Assembly (NCBI RefSeq): GCF_900100155.1
Contig: NZ_FMTP01000003.1
Location: forward strand, 310,001 to 374,000
Length of the DNA stretch: 64,000 bases
Origin: Ancylobacter rudongensis
Lineage (GTDB): Bacteria > Pseudomonadota > Alphaproteobacteria > Rhizobiales > Xanthobacteraceae
Reading direction: 5' to 3'
The notes beneath the pieces were generated by a model, which saw only the letters and a list, made by a program, of their open reading frames with translations, had not been told where the DNA came from and searched no databases. A program made the position numbers and the translations under genes. How positions within the stretch are numbered: position 1 is the stretch's first letter; each line of letters begins with the position of its first letter. Positions 29,769-40,118 of this stretch are shown here, piece by piece.

Positions 29769-30656
29769 TTAATGGCCGGGTTTGCCCTGCGCCTTCACCC
29801 GCGCCGCGTCGAGCCGCTCGATGATCGCCTTGGCCACCAGCGTGACCAGCGCGACCAGGGTCAGCAGCGTCGCCACCGCGAAGGCGGCCACCGCGTTATT
29901 GTCCTGGTAGAGCAGTTCGATCTGCAGCGGCAGCGTGTTGGTCTGGCCGCGAATATTGCCCGCCACCACCGAGACGGCGCCGAACTCGCCCATCACCCGC
30001 GCATTGCACAGCGCCGCGCCATAGAGCAGGGCGAAGCGGACATTGGGCAAAGTGACGAGGCGCAGGATGCGCCAGCCCCCCGCCCCCAGCGTCACCGCCG
30101 CCTCTTCCTCCTCCGACCCTTGAGCGATCATCAGAGGGATCAGCTCGCGGGCGACGAAGGGGGCGGTGACGAACAGGCTGGCGAGGATGATGGCCGGCAC
30201 GGCGAACATGATCTTGATGTCGTGCTCGCCCAGCCACGGCCCCAGCAGCCCCTGCGCGCCATAGACGAAGAGATAGGCGACGCCGGCGATGATCGGCGAG
30301 ATCGAGAAGGGCAGCTCCACCAGCGCCACCAGCAGGTTGCGGCCGGGAAAGCTGAACTTGGCGATGCACCAGGCGGCGGCGATGCCGAAGCCGACATTGA
30401 TCGGCACCACGATCAGCGCGGTGAACAAAGTGAGGCCGATGGCGTATTGCGTGTCCGGCGCGCTGAAGGAGGCGGCATAGGCGCCCATGCCGTGCCGGAA
30501 CGCCTCGGCGAAGATCGCCAGCAGCGGCGCCACCAGCACCAGCACGGTGACGAGCAGCACGGTGCCGATCAGCAGGAAACGCGCCAGCGGGCCGTCGCCG
30601 ACGCGGATACGGCGCGGGGCGTGGGCGTTTTCGGGGGAGAGCGGTTCGCGGGCCAT
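29769..30656 (-). CDS. cysW: Sulfate ABC transporter permease CysW
   Basis: Inner-membrane subunit of the sulfate/thiosulfate importer, 295 residues, about six helices. The binding-protein-dependent permease (EAA) loop reads EEEEAAVTLGAGGWRILRLV and the downstream GEFGAVSVVAGNIRGQTNTL is a CysW hallmark. Start at ATG 30656, four bases after the cysT stop, indicating coupling. An upstream extension of the frame overlaps cysT and is rejected. The ATPase gene cysA, which normally follows, is absent: the next gene downstream is hss. Confidence 0.95.
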   Translation of the reverse strand: MAREPLSPENAHAPRRIRVGDGPLARFLLIGTVLLVTVLVLVAPLLAIFAEAFRHGMGAYAASFSAPDTQYAIGLTLFTALIVVPINVGFGIAAAWCIAKFSFPGRNLLVALVELPFSISPIIAGVAYLFVYGAQGLLGPWLGEHDIKIMFAVPAIILASLFVTAPFVARELIPLMIAQGSEEEEAAVTLGAGGWRILRLVTLPNVRFALLYGAALCNARVMGEFGAVSVVAGNIRGQTNTLPLQIELLYQDNNAVAAFAVATLLTLVALVTLVAKAIIERLDAARVKAQGKPGH

Positions 30657-30660
30657 GGTG

Positions 30661-31482
30661 TCAGTCCCCCGTGCCGATGCGGCGCTGCTGCCAGAGCTGG
30701 AGCATGTTGACCAGGAACAGCAGGACGAAGGCGAAGCCGAGCAGCGTCGCGGCAATGGCGGCGGCGGCCGGGTAGTCATATTCCTCGATGCGGATGAAGG
30801 TGAGCAGCGACACCACCTCGGTCTTCAACGGCAGATTGCCGGCGATGAAGATGATGGCGCCGAACTCGCCCAGCGAGCGGGCGAAGCCGAGCGAGGCGCC
30901 GGTGAGAAAGGCCGGCAGGATGGCGGGAAAGATGATGCGGGCGAAGATGCGCAGATCCGAAGCGCCAAGCGTGGCGGCGGCTTCCTCGACATCGGCGGCA
31001 AGATCCTCCAGCACCGGCTGCACGGTGCGCACCACGAAGGGAATCGAGGTGAAGGCCATGGCCATGGCGATGCCGAGCGGGGTGTAGGCGACCTCGATGC
31101 CGATCTGCGCCAGCGGCCCGCCGAACCAGCCGTTCTTGGCGAACAAAGCGGAGAGGGCAAGGCCCGCCACGGCGGTCGGCAGGGCGAAGGGCACGTCGAC
31201 CAGCGCGTCGAGAAAGCGCTTGCCGGGAAATTCGTAGCGCACCAGCACCCAGGCCAAAGCGAGCCCGTAGACGCCGTTGAACAGGGTGGCGATGGCGGCT
31301 GTGGACAGGGTGATGCGGAAGGCGGCCATGGTGCGCGCCCCGCTCATGATGGCGAGGTAGCGCTCCCAGCCGACATCCAGCGCCTGCCAGACCAGCGCGC
31401 CGAGCGGCAGCAGCACGATCAGGCTGAGATAGAGCACGGTGATGCCGAGCGAGAGCGGAAGGCCCGGTATGACGCGGTTCAA
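30661..31482 (-). CDS. cysT: Sulfate ABC transporter permease CysT (CysU)
   Basis: Partner permease of CysW, 273 residues with about six helices. Family blocks include the N-terminal PGLPLSLGITVLYLSLIVLL, FALPTAVAGLALSALF, and the EAA loop EEAAATLGASDLRIFARIIF, then GFARSLGEFGAIIFIAGN. The best start is TTG 31482, with AAGGAG eight bases upstream and the usual CysT length; the frame remains open to 31551 without a better signal. The gene for the binding protein is 150 bp upstream, and a palindromic repeat sits in that gap. Confidence 0.93.
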   Translation of the reverse strand: MNRVIPGLPLSLGITVLYLSLIVLLPLGALVWQALDVGWERYLAIMSGARTMAAFRITLSTAAIATLFNGVYGLALAWVLVRYEFPGKRFLDALVDVPFALPTAVAGLALSALFAKNGWFGGPLAQIGIEVAYTPLGIAMAMAFTSIPFVVRTVQPVLEDLAADVEEAAATLGASDLRIFARIIFPAILPAFLTGASLGFARSLGEFGAIIFIAGNLPLKTEVVSLLTFIRIEEYDYPAAAAIAATLLGFAFVLLFLVNMLQLWQQRRIGTGD

Positions 31483-31538
31483 CGGGCGGCTCCTTGCGTC
31501 GGTCGCACCGACCGGGGTCGGGCAGCGGTGAAAAGGCA

Positions 31539-31561
31539 ATGGCCGGGACAAGCCCGGCCAT
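31539..31561. repeat. Dispersed palindrome between the sulfate-binding protein gene and cysT
   Basis: ATGGCCGGG and CCCGGCCAT arms around a 5-nt loop; the copy at 38336-38358 has identical arms. Its place inside the operon, just after the binding-protein gene, recalls REP sequences that protect upstream mRNA. Confidence 0.75.
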
Positions 31562-31632
31562 GCCGCAGTTCAACGGATAAGTCCAGCAGGAAACGATTAT
31601 TCACACGGAAACCGCGTGCAAAATCGCTCCCC

Positions 31633-32664
31633 TCACTGCGCGACGAAAAGCTCGTCCAGCTTGCCGCCGGAGGCGAAGTGGGTCTTCTGGGCGTTGGCCC
31701 AGCCGCCGAACACGTCCTCGACCTTGACGAGGCGGACGGGCGCGAACTTGGCCTTGAACTCCTCGGACACCTTGGGGTCGACGACGCGGTTGTTCAGCTC
31801 GGCGGCGATCTTCTGGCCTTCGGGCGAATAGAGATAGGTGAGGTAGTCGGTGGCGATCTGGCGCGAGCCGCGCTTGTCGACCACCTTGTCCACCACCGCG
31901 ACCGGGAACTCGGCCAGCAGGCTCACCTCCGGCACCACGACCTGGAAGTTCTTGTCCTTGTAGGCGTCCTTCACCCCGATCACCTCGGCCTCGAAGGTGA
32001 TGAGCACATCGCCCTGCTCGCGCTCGACGAAGGAGGTGGTGGCGCCGCGCCCGCCGGTGTCGAACACCACGACGTTGGAGAGCAGCTTCTTGGCGAAGGC
32101 GTCGGCCTTGGCCACGTCGCCGTTGAACTTCTCCAGCGCGAAGGCATAGGCGGCGAGGTAGGTGTAGCGCGCATTGCCCGAGGTCTTCGGGTTGGGGAAC
32201 ACCAGCTTCACGTCGTCGCGGACGAGATCGTCCCAGTTCTTCACGTTCTTCGGGTTGCCCTCGCGCACGAGGAAGGCCGGGAAGGAGTACCAGGGCGAGG
32301 AGCCGTTCGGCAGGCGGCTCTGCCAGTCCTTGGCGACGAAGCCCTTGTCGACGAGGAAGGTGATGTCGGTGATCTGGTTGAAGGTCACGACGTCGGCCTC
32401 AAGGCCCTCGACGATGGAGCGCGCCTGCTTGGAGGTGCCGGCATGGCTCTGGTTGACCTTGATCTCCTTGCCGGTCTTCGCCTTGTAGGCCGGCTCGAAC
32501 TGCTTGTTCTCGGCGTCGAACAGCTCGCGGGCGATATCGTAGGAGGCGTTGAGGATCTGGTTCGGCTCGTCCGCCCGGGCCTGCGGCGCGATGGCGACAA
32601 GGGCGAGGGGCGCGAGCGCGGCGGCGAGGGCCGTGGTCAGGATCAGGCGGCGCGAGAGGCGCAT
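31633..32664 (-). CDS. Sulfate-binding periplasmic protein
   Basis: Periplasmic solute-binding component (Sbp/CysP family) of the sulfate importer, 343 residues. A Sec signal peptide ends at about residue 31 (APQARA-DEPN). The mature protein has the family blocks NASYDIARELFDAENKQFEP, QSHAGTSKQARSIVEGLEAD, VTFNQITDI, FPNPKTSGNARYTYLAAYAF and a C-terminal AYLYSPEGQ-like segment (YLTYLYSPEGQKIAAELN). It captures sulfate and possibly thiosulfate and delivers it to CysT/CysW. It is the first gene of the operon and is divergent from trpF. Confidence 0.95.
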   Translation of the reverse strand: MRLSRRLILTTALAAALAPLALVAIAPQARADEPNQILNASYDIARELFDAENKQFEPAYKAKTGKEIKVNQSHAGTSKQARSIVEGLEADVVTFNQITDITFLVDKGFVAKDWQSRLPNGSSPWYSFPAFLVREGNPKNVKNWDDLVRDDVKLVFPNPKTSGNARYTYLAAYAFALEKFNGDVAKADAFAKKLLSNVVVFDTGGRGATTSFVEREQGDVLITFEAEVIGVKDAYKDKNFQVVVPEVSLLAEFPVAVVDKVVDKRGSRQIATDYLTYLYSPEGQKIAAELNNRVVDPKVSEEFKAKFAPVRLVKVEDVFGGWANAQKTHFASGGKLDELFVAQ

Positions 32665-32728
32665 GGGCAGTCTCCAGGGGTCGGAAGGATGCGCGACCGC
32701 GACAGGCCGCTATATCCATTAAACTTGC

Positions 32729-32747
32729 GTGAATTGAATAATTTCAC
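32729..32747. promoter_or_regulatory. Imperfect dyad in the sulfate-operon/trpF divergent region
   Basis: An AT-rich element with outer arms GTGAA and TTCAC and an A/T-rich centre stands 65 bp upstream of the sulfate-binding-protein ATG, in a locally AT-rich patch (32715-32765) typical of promoters. The factor is unknown; a sulfur-responsive regulator is a guess. Confidence 0.4.
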
Positions 32748-32929
32748 AGTCAATTGTGAGTAGCATGCGGAATGTCGTGACGGAAGGGGTAATTTCAACC
32801 CCGCCGCTCGCCTTTCCCGCTCCCGGGCGCGCGCGGCGCCGATGTCGGCCGGCTTCTGTGCCAGCGTCCGCGCCGTTCTCGGCGATGCCCTCGCGTCAGG
32901 GGGCGGTTCCGTGCTAGGTGGCTCTCTTC

Positions 32930-33672
32930 ATGGAGGCGGCCTTGTCGCTTGAGATCAAAATCTGCGGGCTCAGCACCGCCGAGACGCTGGAGGCGTCCCT
33001 CGGCGCGGGTGCGGACATGGTGGGCATGGTGTTCTTCGCCCCCTCGCCGCGCCATGTGGACTTCGCCACCGCCGCCACCCTTGGCGCGCAGGCGCGCGGG
33101 CGGGCGCAGATTGTCGCGCTCACCGTCGATGCCGACGACGCCACCCTCGCCGCCATTCTCGACGCGCTGCGCCCCGACATGTTCCAGCTGCATGGCCATG
33201 AGACGCCGGCGCGCGTCGCCGCCATCAGGGCGCGCTTCGGCCTGCCTGTGATGAAGGCGCTCGGCATCGCCTCAGCCGAGGACCTTGCCGCGCTGGCCGC
33301 CTATGAGGGCGTGGCCGACCGGCTGCTGCTCGACGCCAAGCCGCCTAAGGGCGCCGTGCTGCCCGGCGGCAATGGCGTGACCTTCGACTGGAACCTGCTC
33401 GCCGGCCTTGACCTCGCCCGGCCCTTCATGCTGTCAGGCGGGCTCGACCCGGAAAACGTCGCGAGCGCGGTGCGGCTCATCCATCCGCCCGGTCTGGACG
33501 TATCCTCCGGTGTCGAACGTGGACCCGGCATCAAGGACCCGTCCCGCATCGAAGCCTTCCTGCGCGCCGCGCGGGCGGCCGAGGCGGAAGGCGGGGCCCG
33601 CCGACCCACCGGCGACACACCCGCTGGCGCCAAGCCGACGCCGCCTTCACCTGCCAGAGAGACGAGCCCGTC

Positions 33673-33676
<4 letters not shown>
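32930..33676 (+). CDS. trpF: Phosphoribosylanthranilate isomerase
   Basis: Amadori-type isomerisation of phosphoribosylanthranilate in tryptophan synthesis. TIM barrel with the start [10 protein letters not shown], in which the Cys is the catalytic base, and the general acid Asp in ALTVDADD. The phosphate site lies in [11 protein letters not shown] and [19 protein letters not shown]. The product is about 248 residues, longer than the usual 210 because of a Pro/Ala/Glu-rich tail after [12 protein letters not shown] 32930 is preferred; GTG 32918 is an alternative. It overlaps trpB by four bases and begins the trpFBA operon. Confidence 0.96.
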
Positions 33677-34901
<1,225 letters not shown>

Positions 34902-34905
<4 letters not shown>

Positions 34906-35741
34906 GCACCCGCATCGAGACGCGCTTTCGCGCCTGCGCCGCCGAGGGGCGCGCCGCGCTCGTCACCTTCGTCACCGCCGGCGACCCCGATTTCGACACC
35001 TCGCTGGCGCTGCTGAAGGCGCTGCCGGCGGCGGGCGCCGACATCATCGAGTTCGGCGTGCCCTTCACCGACCCGATGGCCGACGGCCCGGCGATCCAGG
35101 CGGCGGGGCTGCGCGCGCTCGCGGCCGGGCAGACGCTGGCCAAGACGCTGGCGATGGTGAAGACCTTCCGTGCGGACGACGACACCACGCCCGTGGTGCT
35201 GATGGGCTATTACAACCCGGTCTATGTCTATGGCGTCGAGCGCTTCCTCGCCGATGCCAAGGCGGCCGGCGTCGACGGCCTGGTGGTGGTCGACCTGCCG
35301 CCGGAAGAGGATGACGAGCTGTGCCTGCCGGCGCTGGCGGCCGGGCTCGACTTCATCCGCCTCGCCACCCCGACCACCGACGACAAGCGCCTGCCGGCGG
35401 TGCTCAAGCACACGGCGGGCTTCGTCTACTACGTCTCCATCACCGGCATCACCGGCATGGCGCAGGCCGATCCCACGGCGGTCGGCACGGCGGTGTCGCG
35501 GATCAAGCGCCACACCGCGCTGCCCGTCGCCGTCGGCTTCGGCGTGAAGACGCCCGAAAGCGCCGCCGCCATCGCCGCCAATGCCGATGGCGTGGTGGTC
35601 GGCTCGGCGCTGATCGACGCGCTGCGCGCCACGCTCGACAGCGAGGACCGGGCGACGCCGGCGACGCTTCCCGCCGTCACCGACCTGGTCGGCCGGCTGG
35701 CCGAGGCGGTGCGCGGCGTGCGCCGCCAGGCGGCGGAATAG
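34902..35741 (+). CDS. trpA: Tryptophan synthase alpha chain
   Basis: Cleaves indole-3-glycerol phosphate and channels indole to TrpB. 279 residues, TIM barrel. The catalytic pair is Glu50 (IIEFGVPF) and Asp61 (TDPMADGP). Other family signatures are [20 protein letters not shown] and [10 protein letters not shown], with the phosphate-binding VGFGVKTPE near the C-terminus. Coupled to trpB by an ATGA overlap. The following accD gene is 135 bp downstream, the common Rhizobiales order. Confidence 0.98.
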
Positions 35742-35876
35742 GCGGCGCGCCCGCAAGGCGCGCGGCGGAATCGCTGTTGCGCCTTTTCATCGCCCTTCTG
35801 CGGCATTAGATGAGGGGCGGCCGGCGGCAGGGAAACCCTGTCGCGGGCCGCCGCGCCACCGTCCGGAGCCCGACCG

Positions 35877-36848
35877 TTGAACTGGATCTCGAACGTCGTC
35901 CCCAAGCTGAGCTCCTTCCTGAACCGCCGGGAAGTGCCGGAGAATCTCTGGGTGAAGTGCCCGGAGACCGGGCAGATGGTGTTCCACAAGGATCTGGAGG
36001 CGAATCTCCACGTCGTCCCCGGTTCCGGCTTCCACATGCGGATGGAACCGGCGGCGCGGCTGCGCTCGGTGTTCGACGGCGGCAAATGGTACGACATCGC
36101 CCTGCCGGCGGTTCCCATCGACCCGCTGAAGTTCCGCGACGAGAAGCGCTATGTCGACCGGCTGAAGGACGCCCGCACCAAGACCGGCGCGCAGGACGCG
36201 GTGAAGGTCGGCTATGGCAAGCTGGAAGGCCTGCCCGTCACCGTGGCGGTGCAGGATTTCGGCTTCATGGGCGGCTCGCTCGGCATGGCGGCGGGCGAGG
36301 CGATCGTCACCGGCCTTGAGACCGCCGCCTCGCGCGGCACCCCCTTCATCATGTTCGCCTCGTCAGGCGGGGCGCGCATGCAGGAAGGCATCCTCTCGCT
36401 GATGCAGATGCCGCGCACCACCTGCGCCATTCAGGAACTGCGCGAGGCCAAGCGCCCCTATATCGTGGTGCTGACCAACCCGACCACCGGCGGCGTCACC
36501 GCCTCCTACGCCATGCTGGGCGACATCCAGATCGCCGAGCCGGGCGCGCTGATCGGCTTCGCCGGCCCGCGCGTCATCGAGCAGACGATCCGCGAGAAGC
36601 TGCCCGAGGGCTTCCAGCGCGCCGAATATCTGCGCGACCACGGCATGATCGACCTGGTCGTCCACCGCCACGAGATGCGCGCCACGCTGGCCCGGCTCTG
36701 CCGCCTGCTGATGCGTGCCCCGGCGCCCGCCCCGCTTGCCGATCAACCCAAGGCGCCGCCGGCCACGCCTTCCGAGGACGCGGCGTCGGGCGAGGCCCCG
36801 GCCCTGCCGGCATCCGCGCCGAAAAGTGCCGCTCCCACGAGCGCCTGA
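35877..36848 (+). CDS. accD: Acetyl-CoA carboxylase carboxyltransferase subunit beta
   Basis: Beta half of the carboxyltransferase that transfers carboxyl from biotin-BCCP to acetyl-CoA, the committed step of fatty-acid synthesis. 323 residues: [14 protein letters not shown] start, then a crotonase-like core with [32 protein letters not shown] and [16 protein letters not shown]. The N-terminal zinc ribbon of E. coli AccD (four Cys) is degenerate: only Cys28 remains (VKCPETG, then VVPGSG where CPKC is usual), as I recall for other rhizobial AccD proteins. The start codon is TTG at 35877. A Pro/Ala-rich tail of about 45 residues is extra. Confidence 0.96.
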   Translation: MNWISNVVPKLSSFLNRREVPENLWVKCPETGQMVFHKDLEANLHVVPGSGFHMRMEPAARLRSVFDGGKWYDIALPAVPIDPLKFRDEKRYVDRLKDARTKTGAQDAVKVGYGKLEGLPVTVAVQDFGFMGGSLGMAAGEAIVTGLETAASRGTPFIMFASSGGARMQEGILSLMQMPRTTCAIQELREAKRPYIVVLTNPTTGGVTASYAMLGDIQIAEPGALIGFAGPRVIEQTIREKLPEGFQRAEYLRDHGMIDLVVHRHEMRATLARLCRLLMRAPAPAPLADQPKAPPATPSEDAASGEAPALPASAPKSAAPTSA

Positions 36849-36855
36849 GGCCCCC

Positions 36856-38205
36856 ATGACCGCGCTTCCCGCCGCCGGCCCCGGCCCCATCGAGGGGCCG
36901 CTGCGGCCGGTGGACGCCATTTTCGACCGCCTGCTGGCGCTGCACCCGAAGCTGATCGACCTGTCGCTCGACCGGATGTGGCGGCTGCTCGACCGGCTCG
37001 GCCATCCCGAGCACCGGTTGCCGCCGGTCATCCACGTCGCCGGCACCAATGGCAAGGGGTCCACCGTCGCCTTCATGCGGGCGATCCTGGAAGCCGCCGG
37101 CAAGCGGGTGCATGTCTACACCTCGCCCCATCTCGTGCGCTTCAACGAGCGCATCCGCCTCGCCGGCACGCTGGTGGACGATGCACGCCTCACCCAGGCG
37201 CTGGCGCAGGCGGAAGAGGCCAATGGCGGCGAGCCGATCACCTTCTTCGAGATCACCACGGCGGCGGCGCTGCTGCTGTTCGCGCAGGTGCCCGCCGACA
37301 TCCTGCTGCTGGAAGTCGGCCTCGGCGGCCGGCTCGACGCCACCAATGTGATCGACAAGCCGCTGGTGAGCGTCATCACCCCGGTCTCGATCGACCATGT
37401 CGATTTTCTCGGCGAGACGGTGGCGGAGATCGCCGGCGAGAAGGCCGGCATCCTCAAGCGCGGCGTGCCGGCCGTGCTCGGCCACCAGCCGCGCGAGGCG
37501 CTGGCGGCGATCGAGCGGCAGGCGGCCCGGCTCGGCGTGCCGCTCTCGGTGATGGGCGAGCACTACCAGGCGCATGAGGAGGGCGGCCGGCTGGTCGTCG
37601 CCGACGAGGCCGGGCTGATGGACCTGCCGCGCCCGCGCCTTGTCGGGCCGCACCAGATCGTCAATGCCGGGCTGGCGGTGGAAGCGCTGCGGGTGGCCGA
37701 TCTCGGCCTGCCGGCCTACGCCTTCGAGGAGGGCATGCGGTCGGCGCAGTGGCCGGCGCGGCTGCAGCGGCTCGGCCCCGGCCCGCTGACCCAGCGGGCG
37801 CCCGAGGGCGTCGATATCTGGCTCGATGGCGGCCACAACGCCGCCGGCGGGCAGGCGCTCGCCGCCGCGCTGGCCGATCTGGAAGACCGGGTGTCGCGGC
37901 CGCTGGTGCTGGTCGTCGGCATGCTGGGAAACAAGGACGCGGACGCCTTCCTGGCGCCGTTCGCCGGGCTCGCGCGCGAGCTGGTGGCGGTGCCGGTGCC
38001 CGGCGAGCACAAGGGCGCGGCGCCGGAAGCGCTGGCGGAGGCGGCACGGGCGCACGGGCTCGATGCCTCGACCGCCCCGAGCGTCGCCGCCGCGCTGGAA
38101 GGGCTGGCGGCGTTTCCGGTGGGGGCGGCGCCGCGCGTGCTGATCGCCGGCTCGCTCTATCTCGCCGGCGCGGTGCTGGGCGAGAACGGCGCGCTGCCGG
38201 ATTAG
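36856..38205 (+). CDS. folC: Bifunctional folylpolyglutamate/dihydrofolate synthase
   Basis: Adds glutamate to dihydropteroate and polyglutamate tails to folates. 449 residues of the Mur ligase fold. The P-loop is HVAGTNGKGSTVAFM (about residues 58-72), followed by YTSPHLVRFNERIR and ITFFEITTAAALLLF, then EVGLGGRLDATNVI and SIDHVDFLGETVAEIAGEKA. The C-terminal domain has LDGGHNAAGGQALA. Seven bases separate it from accD, so they are probably cotranscribed. Start ATG 36856; the open frame upstream overlaps accD. A palindromic repeat begins two bases after the stop. Confidence 0.97.
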   Translation: MTALPAAGPGPIEGPLRPVDAIFDRLLALHPKLIDLSLDRMWRLLDRLGHPEHRLPPVIHVAGTNGKGSTVAFMRAILEAAGKRVHVYTSPHLVRFNERIRLAGTLVDDARLTQALAQAEEANGGEPITFFEITTAAALLLFAQVPADILLLEVGLGGRLDATNVIDKPLVSVITPVSIDHVDFLGETVAEIAGEKAGILKRGVPAVLGHQPREALAAIERQAARLGVPLSVMGEHYQAHEEGGRLVVADEAGLMDLPRPRLVGPHQIVNAGLAVEALRVADLGLPAYAFEEGMRSAQWPARLQRLGPGPLTQRAPEGVDIWLDGGHNAAGGQALAAALADLEDRVSRPLVLVVGMLGNKDADAFLAPFAGLARELVAVPVPGEHKGAAPEALAEAARAHGLDASTAPSVAAALEGLAAFPVGAAPRVLIAGSLYLAGAVLGENGALPD

Positions 38206-38206
38206 A

Positions 38207-38250
38207 GCGTTTTCGAGCGAATTGGATACCGGTTCGCGTGAAGAAAACGC
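38207..38250. repeat. Intergenic palindrome (Rhizobiales-type GCGTTTTC...GAAAACGC)
   Basis: Outer arms GCGTTTTC and GAAAACGC with an inner GAGCGAA/TTCGCGT pair, starting two bases after the folC stop. This is a motif I recall as widespread in Rhizobiales intergenic DNA. It may act as the folC terminator. A half copy lies at 54254-54282. Confidence 0.8.
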
Positions 38251-38335
38251 GACAAAACAAAGAACTAGATCAACACACGCCGAGACAGAACAGCGGCGCA
38301 CGACGCGGCGGCCTCGCCCGTCGTCGCGGGGCATC

Positions 38336-38358
38336 ATGGCCGGGCGTCACCCGGCCAT
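38336..38358. repeat. Dispersed palindrome (ATGGCCGGG stem)
   Basis: Perfect 9-bp arms ATGGCCGGG/CCCGGCCAT with a 5-nt loop, the same arms as the copy at 31539. It forms a tandem pair with the element at 38389 in the folC-infC gap (236 bp, no gene). Confidence 0.75.
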
Positions 38359-38388
38359 ACGCGGTCTGGTTCGTGCCGGAAGACGAGA

Positions 38389-38411
38389 ATCCCCGGGCCA
38401 GGCCCGGGGAT
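38389..38411. repeat. Dispersed palindrome (ATCCCCGGGCC stem)
   Basis: Perfect 11-bp arms with a single-base centre. It is related to the copies at 24444 and 24195. Confidence 0.8.
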
Positions 38412-38441
38412 AGACGCTCCTGATCGAGGGGCCGGCGCGCG

Positions 38442-38978
38442 TCAGCGCGGCGCCAGAACCATGATCATCTGACGGCCTTCCAGCGAGGGCTCGGCCTCGA
38501 CCTTGGCAATGGTCGCCAGCTCTTCCTTCACCTTGTTCAGCAGCTTGTAGCCCAGCTCCTGATGCGCCATCTCGCGACCGCGGAAGCGCAGGGTGATCTT
38601 CACCTTGTCGCCTTCCTCGAAGAAGCGGTGGATGGACTTCATCTTCACCTCATAGTCATGGGTGTCGATGCCGGGGCGAAGCTTGATTTCCTTGATCTCG
38701 ACGACGTGCTGCTTCTTGCGCGCCTCGTTGGCCTTCTTCTGGTTCTGGTATTTGAACCGGCCATAGTCGAGAATCTTGCAGACCGGCGGCGCCGAATTCG
38801 GGGCGATCTCGACGAGATCGAGACCGGCCTCCTGCGCCATCGCGATCGCGTCGCGCGTGAGCACGACACCGAGGTTCTGCCCCTCCTGATCGATGAGCTG
38901 AACTTCGCGGATGCGGATGTCTTCGTTGACGCGCGGACCGTCCTTTTCCGGCGCGACGGGTCTCATGGGGCGACGAAT
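38442..38978 (-). CDS. infC: Translation initiation factor IF-3 (ATT start)
   Basis: Binds the 30S subunit, blocks premature 50S joining and proofreads the start codon. 178 residues with the two-domain layout: N-domain [20 protein letters not shown], linker [18 protein letters not shown]-domain [19 protein letters not shown] and [18 protein letters not shown]. The start appears to be ATT at 38978: AGGAG is eight bases upstream of it and the resulting start [10 protein letters not shown] resembles the usual MRRP opening. The ATG at 38966 is 20 bases from the Shine-Dalgarno. Rare AUU/AUA/AUC starts are characteristic of infC, where IF-3 discriminates against its own message. Confidence 0.95.
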   Translation of the reverse strand: MRRPMRPVAPEKDGPRVNEDIRIREVQLIDQEGQNLGVVLTRDAIAMAQEAGLDLVEIAPNSAPPVCKILDYGRFKYQNQKKANEARKKQHVVEIKEIKLRPGIDTHDYEVKMKSIHRFFEEGDKVKITLRFRGREMAHQELGYKLLNKVKEELATIAKVEAEPSLEGRQMIMVLAPR

Positions 38979-39290
38979 GGCGTCTTCTCCTCTGCCATTT
39001 CAGATAGTAGCGTTTTCTCCGCGCCTCGAAGGTCGCCGGCCGGCTGATTTCCGCGCGCGTAAAACGGTCGCAGAAGATCGTGACAAACCCGGCAGAAGTC
39101 AACGGCGTGACGGCCGCGATCGCATGTAATTACGCATGCCAGCAGCACTTACCCGCCCTGGAGCTCCGTCCTGCTGTTCGCGCGCGATCCCTGGCTGTAA
39201 GCCAAGATGGCGCGGCCGGGGCGAATCGCAAGAGGCTGGCGCCGCGCGGCACGCGCACCGCACCCGCCGATGGTTGAGGAAGGACCCTTG

Positions 39291-40082
39291 ATGAACCACC
39301 CCGCCGACACCGACGACGCCCCCCACTTTCTCACCGTCGGCGACGACGCCAGGGCCATCGCGGTGCGCGTCACCCCGGGCGTTTCGACCGCCGAAAAGCC
39401 GGGCGTCCTGTGGTGCGGCGGCTTTCTCTCCGATATGCGCGGCAGCAAGGCGCAGGCGCTGGCCGCATGGGGCGCGCGCACCGGGCGGCGCATCGTGCGC
39501 TTCGACTATTCCGGCCATGGCGAATCGGCCGGCGCCTTCGAGGACGGCACGATCTCGCGCTGGGCGCAGGACGCGCTCGCCGTGCTCGACGCCGAAACGA
39601 CAGGCCCGCAGATCGTCGTCGGCTCCTCCATGGGCGGCTGGATCGCGCTGCTGCTGGCGCGGGCGCGGGCGGCGCGGGGCGAGACCGGCCGGCTCGCCGC
39701 GCTGGTGCTGATCGCCCCGGCGCCCGATTTCACCGAGGAGCTGATGTGGAAGGCGATGCCGGAGGAGGTGCGCGCCACGCTGCTGCAGGAGGGCCGCTGG
39801 GTGCGCCCGTCGGAGTATGGCCCCGGGCAGGTCATTACCCGGGGGCTGATCGAGGACGGGCGGGCCAACCTCGTGCTCGGCGCGCCCTTCGCGGTCGGCT
39901 GCCCGGTGCGGATCCTGCAGGGCGTCGCCGACCCGGATGTGCCCTGGCAGCACGCGCTGCGCCTCGTCAGCTGCCTGGCCGAGGACGATGTGGTGCTGAG
40001 CCTGATCAAGGACGGCGACCACCGCCTGTCGCGGCCCGAAGACATTGAGCGCATCCTGGCGGCGGTGGCGGAAGTGGGGTGA
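39291..40082 (+). CDS. Alpha/beta hydrolase
   Basis: Cytosolic serine hydrolase-fold protein of 263 residues. The nucleophile elbow GSSMGG puts Ser113 at the turn; His244 in GDHRLSR completes the triad, with a candidate acid in the GVADPDVPW loop. The oxyanion strand is VLWCGGFLSDMRGSKAQAL, similar to the YqiA/palmitoyl-protein-thioesterase-like esterases of alphaproteobacteria. Substrate unknown; a short-chain acyl or thioester hydrolase is likely. ATG 39291 follows GAGGAAGGA. Divergent from infC; the gap (38979-39290, 312 bp) must hold both promoters but shows no clear boxes or gene. Confidence 0.88.
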   Translation: MNHPADTDDAPHFLTVGDDARAIAVRVTPGVSTAEKPGVLWCGGFLSDMRGSKAQALAAWGARTGRRIVRFDYSGHGESAGAFEDGTISRWAQDALAVLDAETTGPQIVVGSSMGGWIALLLARARAARGETGRLAALVLIAPAPDFTEELMWKAMPEEVRATLLQEGRWVRPSEYGPGQVITRGLIEDGRANLVLGAPFAVGCPVRILQGVADPDVPWQHALRLVSCLAEDDVVLSLIKDGDHRLSRPEDIERILAAVAEVG

Positions 40083-40097
40083 GCCGGGCGCCGGCAC

Positions 40098-40117
40098 GCC
40101 GGCCGGTCGCGGCCGGC
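40098..40117. terminator. Bidirectional hairpin between hydrolase and rsmD
   Basis: Perfect GCCGGCCG/CGGCCGGC stem with a GTCG loop in the 36-bp gap between two convergent genes; there is an additional outer GGGCGCC/GGCGCCC pairing that reaches into rsmD. No T-run beyond TTC. Confidence 0.5.
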
Positions 40118-40118
40118 T

